Notes under the pieces: generated by a model
Told to the model about the DNA's origin: nothing
What the model saw: only the letters and a program-made list of their open reading frames with translations
Database searches by the model: none
Translations under genes and position numbers: made by a program
NCBI GenBank assembly: GCA_019448385.1
Contig: JAGTXO010000022.1
Location: 7,501 to 71,500, forward strand
Direction: 5' to 3'
DNA length: 64,000 bases
From: Diacronema lutheri
Lineage: Eukaryota; Haptophyta; Pavlovophyceae; Pavlovales; Pavlovaceae
Part shown: positions 32,680 through 41,367 of the stretch, piece by piece
Layout: each line of letters starts with the position of its first letter
How positions within the stretch are numbered: position 1 is the first letter of the stretch

Positions 32680-35160
32680 ATGGCATTCCTCCGACCCACG
32701 TCCGCCGCGCTCGCGCTGCTCGGCGGCGCGCGCGCGTTCGCGCCGCTCGCCGCGCCAACGCAAGAGGGAGGACTCGCGACTGCGTGGCGCTGGACCGCGC
32801 CCGCCGACACGTATGCGACGACCATTGGCCTCGCCGGCGGGATCTCGTATAGGATCGTCGACTCGTTTTGCGAGACGTTGCTGCCGCGCTTCAACGACGA
32901 CCTGTTCCGTGGCGAGCGGATCTTCGTGACGTGCGAGGCGCTTGAGAGCGCCGTCGACAGCGCCTTCACCGCGTGGGCGAGCAACCACCCGTCCGTACAC
33001 TTTATCAACGCGCGCTCGAACGGCTGCGACGAGCGCGGTGAGCCGGCGGGCTGCATGCCCGTCGAAGTCGTCATCTCGGCGGAGCGCGAGCTCGAGGACC
33101 CGAAGCTCGGCGCGTTCGTGCAGCACCTGGTGCAGCTCGACAAATTTGTGCGCAAGACCAACGGGCGCAACACGACGCGTGGCGGCAAGATCCTTTCGGC
33201 GAACCTCGTCGTGAACGCGGGCGTCTGCTTCTACGCGGATAACACGTTCTGCTTCCGCTTCCACGCGTTGAAGGAGCGGCTTGGCGCGAGCGCGGCGCTG
33301 AGCGTCGGACAGGCGTGCATGTCGATCGTTTGGGCGCTCGCGATGATCGCATTCTGCATCGAGCTGGCCACGATCGCGCACGCGCTCTGCACGCTCGACC
33401 GTACGGACGGCGCGCGCGCGGGCAGCCCGCCGATGCTCTCGCGCCGGCAGTCCACCGCGCGAAACCTGAGCGCGATGCTCGAGTCGAGGCGGACGGCGCG
33501 CAAGTACCTCACCTCGCGCCTGCCCAGCGGTTCGACGCGCCGCGAGCGCCTCTCCGAGCTCGCGTACAACGTGGCGGACCGCCACTCGCCGTGCGTGCAG
33601 CTGCTGCTGTGGCTGCTGCTCCTCTTCCCGCCCATTTTCTACTGGCAGGTGTTCATCCCGTGCTGGGAGTGCTTTGACTTTGCCGCGATGATGACGCACG
33701 AGGTCGGCCACGTCCTCGGCCTCGACCACCCAGACGCGCACGCTGAGGCGGGCACCAACCTCGTCGCGGCCGAGCGGATGGGCCCGGCCGTGTGCGAGCG
33801 CGAGGAGGGCGCGCCCACGCGCACCGACGCGCCGCCGGCCGAGTCGGTCATGCTCCGCTTCACGCAGAACTCGCCGTACGGCTGCCTCGCGCCCGACGAC
33901 CTGGACGGGCTCAATTTCCTCTACCCGAGCTGCGTTGGCGCGCTGCCGACCGTGCAGTGCGCCGCCGGCCAGTCCAACGTCGGATGGCTGAGGCTCGCCT
34001 TCTCCGTCGTCGTGCCGACGCTCGTCGCGCTCTCGGTCACGCTCGCGCTCACGCTGTACGTGAAGCGGCGGAACGGCGACCGGATGCGCGAGCTCCACGC
34101 GCAGGTCGACGACGTCCTCGCCAAGCTCGAGGCCGCGAAGCGCGCGCGTGAGGAGGCGGAGGCGTTCGCGCGACGCGGCGCCGGCGGCGCGGGCGGCGAC
34201 GGCGCCGAGCGTCCCGGTTTGCTGCGGCGGATCACGCGCGGCGTCACGGGAGGTGGCTCGTCCGTCTCGCTTGGAGGCCGCCGGACCGCCACGCGCACCA
34301 CCTCCGGACTCTCCACGAGCGAGCCGCGCCTTGCGAGCGTGATCTCGCGAGCGCTCGAGGCCGCGCGCGCCGCGCCGCGTGCGTCTCGCACGTCGCGCGA
34401 GATGTCGCGCGCAAACCACGAGGAGGAGAAGCAAGGGCTGCGCACCGTGTCGGGCGAGCCGTACGGCGGATTTCCACCGCGCGGCATGGGCGACGACGTC
34501 GACGACGGCGGCGGCGGCGGCGGCGCCGAGCGCGCTGGTGGCGGGGCGCAGCGCGGGCGCGACGTCGCGCGCCTTGCGCATGTTGGCTGGCTGGGCATCG
34601 CGCCCGCGGCGGACACGAGCGCGCTCGCCGGCCAGCACAAGGCGGCGCCGCGTGCTGCCTCCCTCTCCCCGCCGCCGGCAGCCATGCTGCCGGCGCCGAT
34701 TGCGCGCGCACCGCGCGCGTGTGCCGAGGACGACGACCGCGCAGTCGGACTGGAGGATGTCTGGCTGACGGATGAGCAGCCGGTCGCGGCGGACGGCGCG
34801 CGTCGGCGCTTGCCAGCCGCGCACGGGCCGCTCGCGCCGCGCGGCAGTGGCTGCAGCGATGCGCGCGCGCACGAGGACGAGTGGCGCAGCGCGTGCGCCA
34901 CCTCGGGCTCGCCCGCGTGCAGGGTGCGAGCCGTCTCATTCGCCGAGCGCGGCGGCACCGATGCGCACGGCGACGCGGGCGAACGCGCGACGGCTGGCAC
35001 ACGCGAGGCGGCGTGGCCGTCGGCGCCGCGCGCCGGTGAGCTCGACGCGCTCGACGCGAGCGGCGATAGCGTCGACGCGCGCGCGATGGGACGAGCACCG
35101 GAGGGCGGCGCGGCCATGCCCAAACTGCCACCGCTGCCGACTGAGATTTCGCGCCTGTGA
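32680..35160 (+). CDS. Multi-pass membrane matrixin-like metalloprotease, paralogue 2
   Basis: About 826 aa from ATG 32680, which opens a signal peptide (MAFLRPTSAALALLGGARAF); ATG 32665 is in frame upstream. The architecture matches the gene at 24701-26410. It has an N-terminal matrixin-like half, membrane segments near 220-245 and 308-330, zinc motif HEVGHVLGLDH at residues 340-350, a third membrane segment, then KRRNGDRMREL. The cytosolic tail here is about 350 residues longer and disordered (Ala/Gly/Arg-rich, with GGGGGG). About 450 bp around the active site (33500-33950) is nearly identical in nucleotide sequence to the paralogue, while the ends are diverged. The sequence just before the start (TTTTGTTTACAG) resembles a 3' splice site, so a 5' UTR intron or trans-splicing is possible. 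Confidence 0.85.
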   Translation: MAFLRPTSAALALLGGARAFAPLAAPTQEGGLATAWRWTAPADTYATTIGLAGGISYRIVDSFCETLLPRFNDDLFRGERIFVTCEALESAVDSAFTAWASNHPSVHFINARSNGCDERGEPAGCMPVEVVISAERELEDPKLGAFVQHLVQLDKFVRKTNGRNTTRGGKILSANLVVNAGVCFYADNTFCFRFHALKERLGASAALSVGQACMSIVWALAMIAFCIELATIAHALCTLDRTDGARAGSPPMLSRRQSTARNLSAMLESRRTARKYLTSRLPSGSTRRERLSELAYNVADRHSPCVQLLLWLLLLFPPIFYWQVFIPCWECFDFAAMMTHEVGHVLGLDHPDAHAEAGTNLVAAERMGPAVCEREEGAPTRTDAPPAESVMLRFTQNSPYGCLAPDDLDGLNFLYPSCVGALPTVQCAAGQSNVGWLRLAFSVVVPTLVALSVTLALTLYVKRRNGDRMRELHAQVDDVLAKLEAAKRAREEAEAFARRGAGGAGGDGAERPGLLRRITRGVTGGGSSVSLGGRRTATRTTSGLSTSEPRLASVISRALEAARAAPRASRTSREMSRANHEEEKQGLRTVSGEPYGGFPPRGMGDDVDDGGGGGGAERAGGGAQRGRDVARLAHVGWLGIAPAADTSALAGQHKAAPRAASLSPPPAAMLPAPIARAPRACAEDDDRAVGLEDVWLTDEQPVAADGARRRLPAAHGPLAPRGSGCSDARAHEDEWRSACATSGSPACRVRAVSFAERGGTDAHGDAGERATAGTREAAWPSAPRAGELDALDASGDSVDARAMGRAPEGGAAMPKLPPLPTEISRL

Positions 35161-35194
35161 CGCGCTCCTATGTCGGTCTCAAAAAGAAAATTCG

Positions 35195-36688
35195 TCACGC
35201 ACCGGCGACGAAATCGGCCGGCTTCTCCCACTCCGGCTTGTACTCGCGCATCGACGTCTTGCCGATCATGATATCGGTCAGACGGGCGAGCCGCGCGAAC
35301 ACGCCCTCCTGCACGTACGGCACGCCGTGCTTCTCGCAGATGGCGCGCAGCTCGGGCGCGCTCTTCTGGTAGCTCAGCATGGACAGATTCGGCCAGACCT
35401 GGGCGGCGCCGCCGGAGAGGGGGCGGGGGGTCGGCGGGCGAGCGGAGCGCCGCGTCGCGCTGCGCATGGCCGACCGCGCTCCTTGCAGCCGAAAGGCACG
35501 GGCCGCACGCTGCGCGCGCACGTGATGCTCGATCTGGTAGTTCAACCAGCCGTGCAAAAAGTCGTTCACGTCACCGCCCGTCCGAAAGTTTGCCGATGAG
35601 ACGACCGAGCGCATGTACCACGTGCCCGAGTTGACGCGTGCCGGCCCCTTCTCGAAGCGGTAGAGATCGTCGCCGGCGTGGTTCGTCGCGATCACGATGA
35701 ATGAGTGGACGTTGGACACGACGTCCGCGACGAGCAGGTTGGTGAGCGCGTTGACGAAGAGGGGCAGAGCGGGGAGGCCGAGCGCCGCGGCCGCTGCGAC
35801 CATTGGGAGCGGCAGGACGAGGAAATGGCCGACAAGGTAGGGGAGCATCACGGTGGCCATGAAATCGACGGCCGACACGCCGCTCGGCGCCTCGCCCGGC
35901 AGCGGCACGAAGACCGAGTTGAGCGTAAGCGCGGCGTGCGGGTCGACGTCGGGCGCGATCGGCCCGCCCGCCTTGCGCGCCTCGGCGAGCTTGAGCTGCT
36001 TGAAGGTGTTGGGCGCGTAGTAAAACCATTTCCACACGCCGGCGATCGCCGCGACCGCCACGCGCTTGAGCGGCATCGGCAGCGGCATCTCGCGCAGCGT
36101 CTGCAGGTTGCGCTCGACGAGGTCGGGGTCCTCGATCTCGCCAAGGCGGTAGTGGTGCAGATTGTTGTGCTCGACGTTCCACGCCTCGGGGAGCATCCAG
36201 TCGAACCAGTCGGCGGCGCGGCGCACGGTCGAACCCACCGCGAACACGCGCGAGTTGAAACGCTCGTCCTGCCCGTTGTACCCGCCGTGGCACGTGTGGT
36301 GCGCGATCATGGTCCACCGCGAGAAGGTCCACGTCGAGAGCGCGGCGATCGTAAGCGGATTGGGCGGAAGGAGGAGCGAGAGCACGCCAACGGCGCCGCA
36401 GGCGTTCGACCATCCCACGATCTTGCGCAGGTGCGCGACGTCGTCCTCGCCCTGCTCCGCCTTGAGCCTGCGGCCGAGCGCCATCACGTCGGCCTGGAAC
36501 GCGTCGAGGTCGACGGACTTCACCCATGCGTCGGCGTCGGCGTCGGGGCGCGCGGCGTATGCGTCGAGATCGCTTGCCGTCGGCGGGCTCAGAGCGACCA
36601 TCCGCACCGCCATGCGCGACGAGCGCGCCAGCGGCAGGCCGCCGCGCGCGTAGCCGATCGCGCAGAGCACCGACACGATCGCAGCCAT
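35195..36688 (-). CDS. Membrane fatty-acid desaturase
   Basis: Exons 36688-35522 and 35398-35195 (intron 35399-35521, GTGCGC...CCCAG) join in phase to 456 aa. All three histidine boxes of membrane di-iron desaturases are present: HHTCHGG, HNNLHHYR and, across the splice, QIEHH followed by VWPNLS. The third box sits exactly at the exon end, which supports the intron. Hydrophobic segments surround the boxes. No cytochrome b5 domain is seen, so it probably uses a separate donor. The N-terminus (MAAIVSVLCAIGYARGGLPLARS) suggests an ER signal plus plastid leader. The boxes and DWFDWMLPEAWNVEHN block fit PF00487-type desaturases, but the position of desaturation cannot be inferred. Confidence 0.9.
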   Translation of the reverse strand: MAAIVSVLCAIGYARGGLPLARSSRMAVRMVALSPPTASDLDAYAARPDADADAWVKSVDLDAFQADVMALGRRLKAEQGEDDVAHLRKIVGWSNACGAVGVLSLLLPPNPLTIAALSTWTFSRWTMIAHHTCHGGYNGQDERFNSRVFAVGSTVRRAADWFDWMLPEAWNVEHNNLHHYRLGEIEDPDLVERNLQTLREMPLPMPLKRVAVAAIAGVWKWFYYAPNTFKQLKLAEARKAGGPIAPDVDPHAALTLNSVFVPLPGEAPSGVSAVDFMATVMLPYLVGHFLVLPLPMVAAAAALGLPALPLFVNALTNLLVADVVSNVHSFIVIATNHAGDDLYRFEKGPARVNSGTWYMRSVVSSANFRTGGDVNDFLHGWLNYQIEHHVRAQRAARAFRLQGARSAMRSATRRSARPPTPRPLSGGAAQVWPNLSMLSYQKSAPELRAICEKHGVPYVQEGVFARLARLTDIMIGKTSMREYKPEWEKPADFVAGA

Positions 36689-37241
36689 ATGGGCTCGAAT
36701 CCTCTGTGAATCCCACAGGGGGGGAGGGAAATCATCCGAGTGGGAAACGTGGAGGAGGCCGCGCCGCTGACGCCGGGCGTCGCGCCTCAGGCTCGGCGCT
36801 GCGACATCACACCTGGCACTCTCGTCCACGGACGACGATACGGCCGCCTGGCGCTCACAAGGAAAGGCCCGGTTTGCTACGACTCGAGGCCACCCGCGCT
36901 CCCGCCCGACTGGCCCGCTCCAGTCGAGCGCCGTGCGTGAGCGCGGCGAGCGCGTGCTCGCGCAGAGCCGGTCAAATGCCCACTGACGGCTGCGCGCAGA
37001 GCCGGTCAAGCGCCCCCGCGAGACCAAACGTGGCACGGCGTGCCGACCGTGCGGTGAGACGCAGATGGCGGAGCTCGCACGGCGGCGAGCGGCGCGCTCG
37101 GCGAGCCGCGCAGGTGCGAGCGGATCGAGCGTGTGGCGTGCGGCAACGGCGTACGCGTGCCGCGCGAGCCGCGACTGCGACGCACGAGGCGGTGCGCAGC
37201 TTGCGGCCGCGGTGGCTCGGAGCCCGCGCGTTGTGGTCGAG
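36689..37241. other. Gap with no supported gene
   Basis: About 550 bp between the desaturase start and the COA3-like stop. Frames are Arg-rich with no family signal. A short direct repeat (GCGCAGAGCCGGTCAA) occurs near 36961 and 36993. It probably contains the desaturase promoter. Confidence 0.4.
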
Positions 37242-37388
37242 TCACTTGAGCTCGCGCTCCTTGCGCGCGCGGAACTCCTCCACCTCCTGCGACGAGATAC
37301 CCGTCTGCCGCACCGAGCGCATCGAGTAGCCGTACGCGCCAAGCACGAAGCCGATGCATGCGCCGCCGACGAGCGCGTTGCGCCACAT
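37242..37388 (-). CDS. COA3-like mitochondrial microprotein (48 aa)
   Basis: A short frame, ATG 37388 to TGA 37242, encodes 48 aa. It begins MWRNALVGGACIGFVLGAYG, a single hydrophobic helix, followed by YSMRSVRQTG and a charged helical end (EVEEFRARKERELK). The NAlvGG..iGFV.G.Y.YSMr.V segment is the hallmark of the cytochrome c oxidase assembly factor COA3/CCDC56 family of the inner mitochondrial membrane. It is shorter than usual for the family (human COA3 is about 106 aa), so an upstream exon may exist. It diverges from uL16, with 99 bp between start codons. Confidence 0.55.
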   Translation of the reverse strand: MWRNALVGGACIGFVLGAYGYSMRSVRQTGISSQEVEEFRARKERELK

Positions 37389-37487
37389 GGGCCGCCACGC
37401 AGGATGGCGGACACCCGGACTGGCTCAAGGCCCAAAGTCGCACATCCGGAATTTCGCTGCCACGCGCCTCCAAGAGGCCTTGCAGCC

Positions 37488-38493
37488 ATGGGCCGCCGCC
37501 CCGCCAAGTGCTACCGGTGGGTGGCGCCGCGAGAGGAACGGGGCGCGCCTCTGAGCGCGCAGGGCGCGGGCGCGGGCGCGTAGTGACACGTCATGCTGAG
37601 CTTGGTACGCTCGCCCGCCTGCGGCCGCTCGTCTGCCTCGCGCGTCTGCGCGCGCCGCAGGTATCAGAAGAACAAGGCGTACCCGAAGTCGCGGTACAAC
37701 CGCGGTGTGCCAGATCCAAAGATCCGCATCTTTGACGCGGGGCGGAAGAAGGCGCCCGTGGATGAGTTCCCCTTTGCGTGCCACCTCGTCTCGCTCGAGA
37801 AGGAGCAGGTCTCCTCCGAGTCGCTCGAGGCGGCGCGCATTGCGTGCAACAAGTACATGGTGAAGACGGCCGGCAAGGATGCCTTCCACCTGCGCGTGCG
37901 ACCGCACCCGTTCCACGTGCTGCGCATCAACAAGATGCTCTCGTGCGCCGGTGCCGATCGGTGCGCGTATCACCGCCCGTCGCGAGGCATGCGCCGGCCT
38001 ACCCGGCCGATTGGGCGCGACGCCTTGCAATCGGGCCGACGCGCGTCGCTCGCCGGCGGCGAGCGGCTCACGCGCGGTCGCGCACCTTTCCCACGCCCGC
38101 GTGCCATGTGCGCGTCGACGTCCGCGTACGCACGCCCTCGCACCTTCGCGCACCGCGCCACGTGCGCCCTCTCTCTCGCGCAGCCTGCAGCAGGGCATGC
38201 GCGGCGCGTACGGCAAGTCGTACGGCCTTGCGGCTCGCGTGAGCATCGGTACCATCCTGCTCTCGGTGCGCTGCCGCGACGCCAACAAGACGCAGGCGTT
38301 TGAGTCGATGCGCCGTGCCAAGTACAAGTTCCCCGGACGGCAGGCGATCGTCGCCTCGAAGAACTGGGGCTTCACCAAGCTCCAGCGCCCCGTGTACGTC
38401 GACCTTAAGGAGCGCGGCCGCCTGATCAACGACGGGGTCAACGTCAAGGTGAAGAAGACGCACGGGAAGCTTGACCCGTCGATGGCAGAGTAG
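37488..38493 (+). CDS. RPL10: Cytosolic large-subunit ribosomal protein uL16 (L10)
   Basis: Three exons (37488-37516, 37661-37960, 38184-38493) give 212 aa, close to the usual 214. The first exon is only 29 nt ([11 protein letters not shown] split). Exon 2 runs from [20 protein letters not shown] to [11 protein letters not shown]. Exon 3 begins [14 protein letters not shown], contains [12 protein letters not shown] and [10 protein letters not shown], and ends SMAE. All match eukaryotic L10. Introns start GTGGGT and GTGCGC. uL16 is a core 60S protein needed for late subunit maturation and P-site function. The tiny first exon is an easy one to miss in annotation. Confidence 0.97.
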
Positions 38494-38577
38494 GCGGCCG
38501 CCAGCTCGCCGGCGCCGTTGGCCGTATGCGGGCGCTGACGTTTCACGCCTCGCACGACACCATCTGCTCGGCGCTGA

Positions 38578-39555
38578 CTACATAGGGCGCGGTCCGGGGG
38601 AACACGTGGAAATGCGAGCCGATGACACGCACCCAGCCTTCACAAAGGCCAGGAGCGTCTCGCGCTCTGTGCGAAAATCGTGATTCAAGCTTTTCAGGTA
38701 GTGCTCCTTGTAGTCGCGCGTGATGTATGCGGCGTACGCTCCGGGGTAGGCTTCCACCACTTGATATTGAGTGCCGTTTCGACCGCCGACCAGCTTGAGG
38801 ACGCCGCGAGGCAGCTTCAACGAGTCGGGGGCTCTTGTGACACGCCACGGCTCCGTCGCCACAGACTCCCTCATTGCGGCTGCGTGACCTTCAGTGGAGT
38901 CGTCGAAGTAGTGCCCAGGTGCCACCCCATGCAAATCGAAGCCATACAGGGAAACGGACGCGCACGATTTCATCATGGCCACCACACCCGCGTAGCCGGA
39001 CGAGGGCAGCGGCGGTTTGCCACCGACTTTCATCATCGGCCCACCTTTGAGCTGCACGACGGAGAACATGCTGTTTGCGGTGCGATCCTGTTGGTAGAAG
39101 GAGTCTCCTCTGCGGTGGTATCGGTGTAGGACGACAGACTGTTCCGAACGATTGCGAGGCACGTAGACGAGCGCCATGAAGCGCATGTCGGTCCGAGAGC
39201 CAACGTGTGCCTCGTAGTGCAGCGTGGGCGCAAAGTTGATGCGCATGATAACATCGTGATGTTGATCAATATGCGCTCCAAGGCGCTCGCACAGCAGCAG
39301 GGGTGAAGAGGCGACCAACGCGCAGCTTGCGTTCTGAGGCTCGCCGCGCACCACTCGGGCGACAGCATCGTCGATTGATCGATGCCAGGAGATCACCCTT
39401 GACCAGTTCAGCGTGCTGCTTTCCAGCGTGCGCACAACCTCGGCACGCGCAAGGCTGCCCTGTGGAAGTCGAGAGACGCATTGCTGTGCCGCACTCGACG
39501 CGACTTTCGCGTTTCGTGCCGGCCCGACAACGAGGCAGATCAGGAAAATCCCCAT
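38578..39555 (-). CDS. GT29 family sialyltransferase-like protein
   Basis: 325 aa from ATG 39555, which opens a short hydrophobic signal-anchor (MGIFLICLVVG) typical of type II Golgi enzymes. The frame is open further upstream but would overlap the divergent neighbour. The large sialylmotif is visible at about 78-125 (CALVASSPLLL, then DQHHDVIMRINFAPT and VGSRTDMRFM), the small motif at about 183-210 (PSSGYAGVVAMMKSCASVSLYGFD), and a His/Glu motif VS (HYFDDSTEGH). Potential N-glycosylation sites occur (NAS, NRS, NGT). GT29 enzymes move sialic acid, or in plants and algae perhaps a related keto-sugar, from its CMP form onto glycans. It is the first of four glycosyltransferase-type genes in a row. 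Confidence 0.85.
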   Translation of the reverse strand: MGIFLICLVVGPARNAKVASSAAQQCVSRLPQGSLARAEVVRTLESSTLNWSRVISWHRSIDDAVARVVRGEPQNASCALVASSPLLLCERLGAHIDQHHDVIMRINFAPTLHYEAHVGSRTDMRFMALVYVPRNRSEQSVVLHRYHRRGDSFYQQDRTANSMFSVVQLKGGPMMKVGGKPPLPSSGYAGVVAMMKSCASVSLYGFDLHGVAPGHYFDDSTEGHAAAMRESVATEPWRVTRAPDSLKLPRGVLKLVGGRNGTQYQVVEAYPGAYAAYITRDYKEHYLKSLNHDFRTERETLLAFVKAGCVSSARISTCSPGPRPM

Positions 39556-39644
39556 CGTTCCAGGAAGCCCTCCACTTGAATAGACCTCGCTGCGAGTTCT
39601 ATTCAGGTAGGTATTTTTAAAAACACGTATCGAAGTTTGGGAGC

Positions 39645-41243
39645 ATGGTGCCGCGGTGCAAGTTGGTTTGTTTTTTGGCATGGGCGTGCTCTGGTCTGTT
39701 CGCGGGCGCCGACAATCGTGGCGTTGCCAATCAGACGACCCAGATGCAAGGCACGAGTGGCGATTCGCCTGGCTGTGAACAGCTCCCGCCCGCGCTGGCT
39801 GCACGACGAGTGGTCGCCATTTGCGTCTTTGGGCTCAACCGAAGTCTCAGGCGCACCGTCTCCTCCATCCGCAGCCTGGTCCTTGCGCCGCTCAGCGCAA
39901 GCTGCTTTCGCACGGAGTTGTACGCGCATACATACAGCCTCACAAAGACGCTGCGAACCAGCCGCAGCTCCGAGCCTGCCGGGCTTGTGCTCGGCGGAGC
40001 GTCCGAGATTAAGGCTCTTCTCCGCCCGCGAGAGATCGAGGTGACGAACCAGTCGGCCTTCATGGAGAGCCTTGGAGATGTGCGCGCACGCCTGCCCAAG
40101 GGGTCAGCCTACGATTTCAGCACGACGCGCAACCTCTTATGCCAGCTGTACTCCCTCATGCGAGTCACGCGCCTCTGGTTGCCGCGCGCGCACCTGCTGC
40201 ATGCCGTCATCTACCTGCGACCCGACCTGCAAGTGCTCGATCCGATCGACGTGGTCGCACTCGCCGGCGTGCAGGATCGCGAGCTGTACGTGCCTTTCTG
40301 GCATTGCTGGAGCGGTCTGAATGACCGATTTGCGTTTGCCCGCCCGAGCGCCGCCGCTGTGTATGGACAGCGCTTGCTCGCCCTCGAGCGCTTTGTCCAG
40401 GAGCGAAGGCTGCAATCCGAGTCGCTCCTCCTCGCCGCCGTTCGAGAGGCGGGCATCACCGCTGCATTCACGTCGAGTATGAGTGTGCGCGTTCGCACGA
40501 CAGGGCGTGTCGAGGTGCTGGCGCGGTGCACTCCGAGAGACACGGATCCGGGCTGCGTGAAGATGAGTTGCAACGTGGGTGCCGCGTCGGGCGTGGCTGC
40601 GGCACGCAACGCGACGGACCATTGCACATACGTCCCAGAGTATGGCGCTCGTCGACGCCAGGTGCTCCTGGTGCTCTACGGCCGCAGATTGGCGATGGCG
40701 GCGAGGATCGAGCAGTACGTCCTCGAGCCACTGCGTCGGGCGTGCGTGGTTTTCAGCGTGGTCGCGAATCTGCACGTGGACGATGCAGCAGCATGGGCGA
40801 CGAATGCGTCGATGCGCGACGCTCGCGCGCGCGTGCTCATGTCTCCGGTGCCCTTGAGCGATCTGATTGTCTCGCCGCCGCCGCCGCCGCCGGCGCCGGC
40901 GGAGAACGCCACGGCGCCAGGATTGCTCGTGCGCTCCGCAGCCATCACGTCCCTCGTGGATCGCGCTTGCCTGGCTGGCTGTGCGCACACGATCGTATTT
41001 GTGTCACTGGATGAGTTTGTTCCCATGCCGCTGGATGTACCTGCCCTGTTCATGGCTCGAGCGGGCGAGGTCTTCGTCTCTCAAGTCATCGCTGGCGCAC
41101 GCGGCGAGCAGCGCGCTCCGTCAATGGTCTTTGCGTTGGCCGCCACTGCACGCGCGTTCCTGGCAACGTTAGGTGGCGGCACAGACGCCCGCCTACCTCC
41201 CCCTCAATTGCCGACGGTTCACGTTGTGCAGCTGCGCCCCTGA
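39645..41243 (+). CDS. Secreted/Golgi glycosyltransferase-like protein
   Basis: A single exon of 532 aa with an N-terminal signal peptide or anchor (KLVCFLAWACSGLFAG). The N-terminal half contains a nucleotide-sugar-transferase-like core: RVVAICVFGLNRSLRRTVSS, ATHRNLL-like and VIYLRPDLQVLDPID blocks, and GLNDRFAFARPSAAAVYGQR. The RPD and NDRFA motifs recur in poorly characterised algal and fungal GT-A-like proteins. A proline run (PPPPPPAP, about residue 410) links to a second domain with FVSLDEFVPM. Several NxS/T sites fit secretory passage. The donor and acceptor are unknown. The start is 89 bp from the divergent GT29 gene, so shared regulation is likely. Confidence 0.65.
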   Translation: MVPRCKLVCFLAWACSGLFAGADNRGVANQTTQMQGTSGDSPGCEQLPPALAARRVVAICVFGLNRSLRRTVSSIRSLVLAPLSASCFRTELYAHTYSLTKTLRTSRSSEPAGLVLGGASEIKALLRPREIEVTNQSAFMESLGDVRARLPKGSAYDFSTTRNLLCQLYSLMRVTRLWLPRAHLLHAVIYLRPDLQVLDPIDVVALAGVQDRELYVPFWHCWSGLNDRFAFARPSAAAVYGQRLLALERFVQERRLQSESLLLAAVREAGITAAFTSSMSVRVRTTGRVEVLARCTPRDTDPGCVKMSCNVGAASGVAAARNATDHCTYVPEYGARRRQVLLVLYGRRLAMAARIEQYVLEPLRRACVVFSVVANLHVDDAAAWATNASMRDARARVLMSPVPLSDLIVSPPPPPPAPAENATAPGLLVRSAAITSLVDRACLAGCAHTIVFVSLDEFVPMPLDVPALFMARAGEVFVSQVIAGARGEQRAPSMVFALAATARAFLATLGGGTDARLPPPQLPTVHVVQLRP

Positions 41244-41367
41244 CGGCGTTGAAGTCGGCTACTTTCCTACCCCACGCCCGTCGCGCCCGTCGCGCTGCGC
41301 TCGCTCTCACCGCCCTGCGAGCACAGACCACAGCCACCAGCTCGCAGGGCGGTGATTGATTGTAGCC

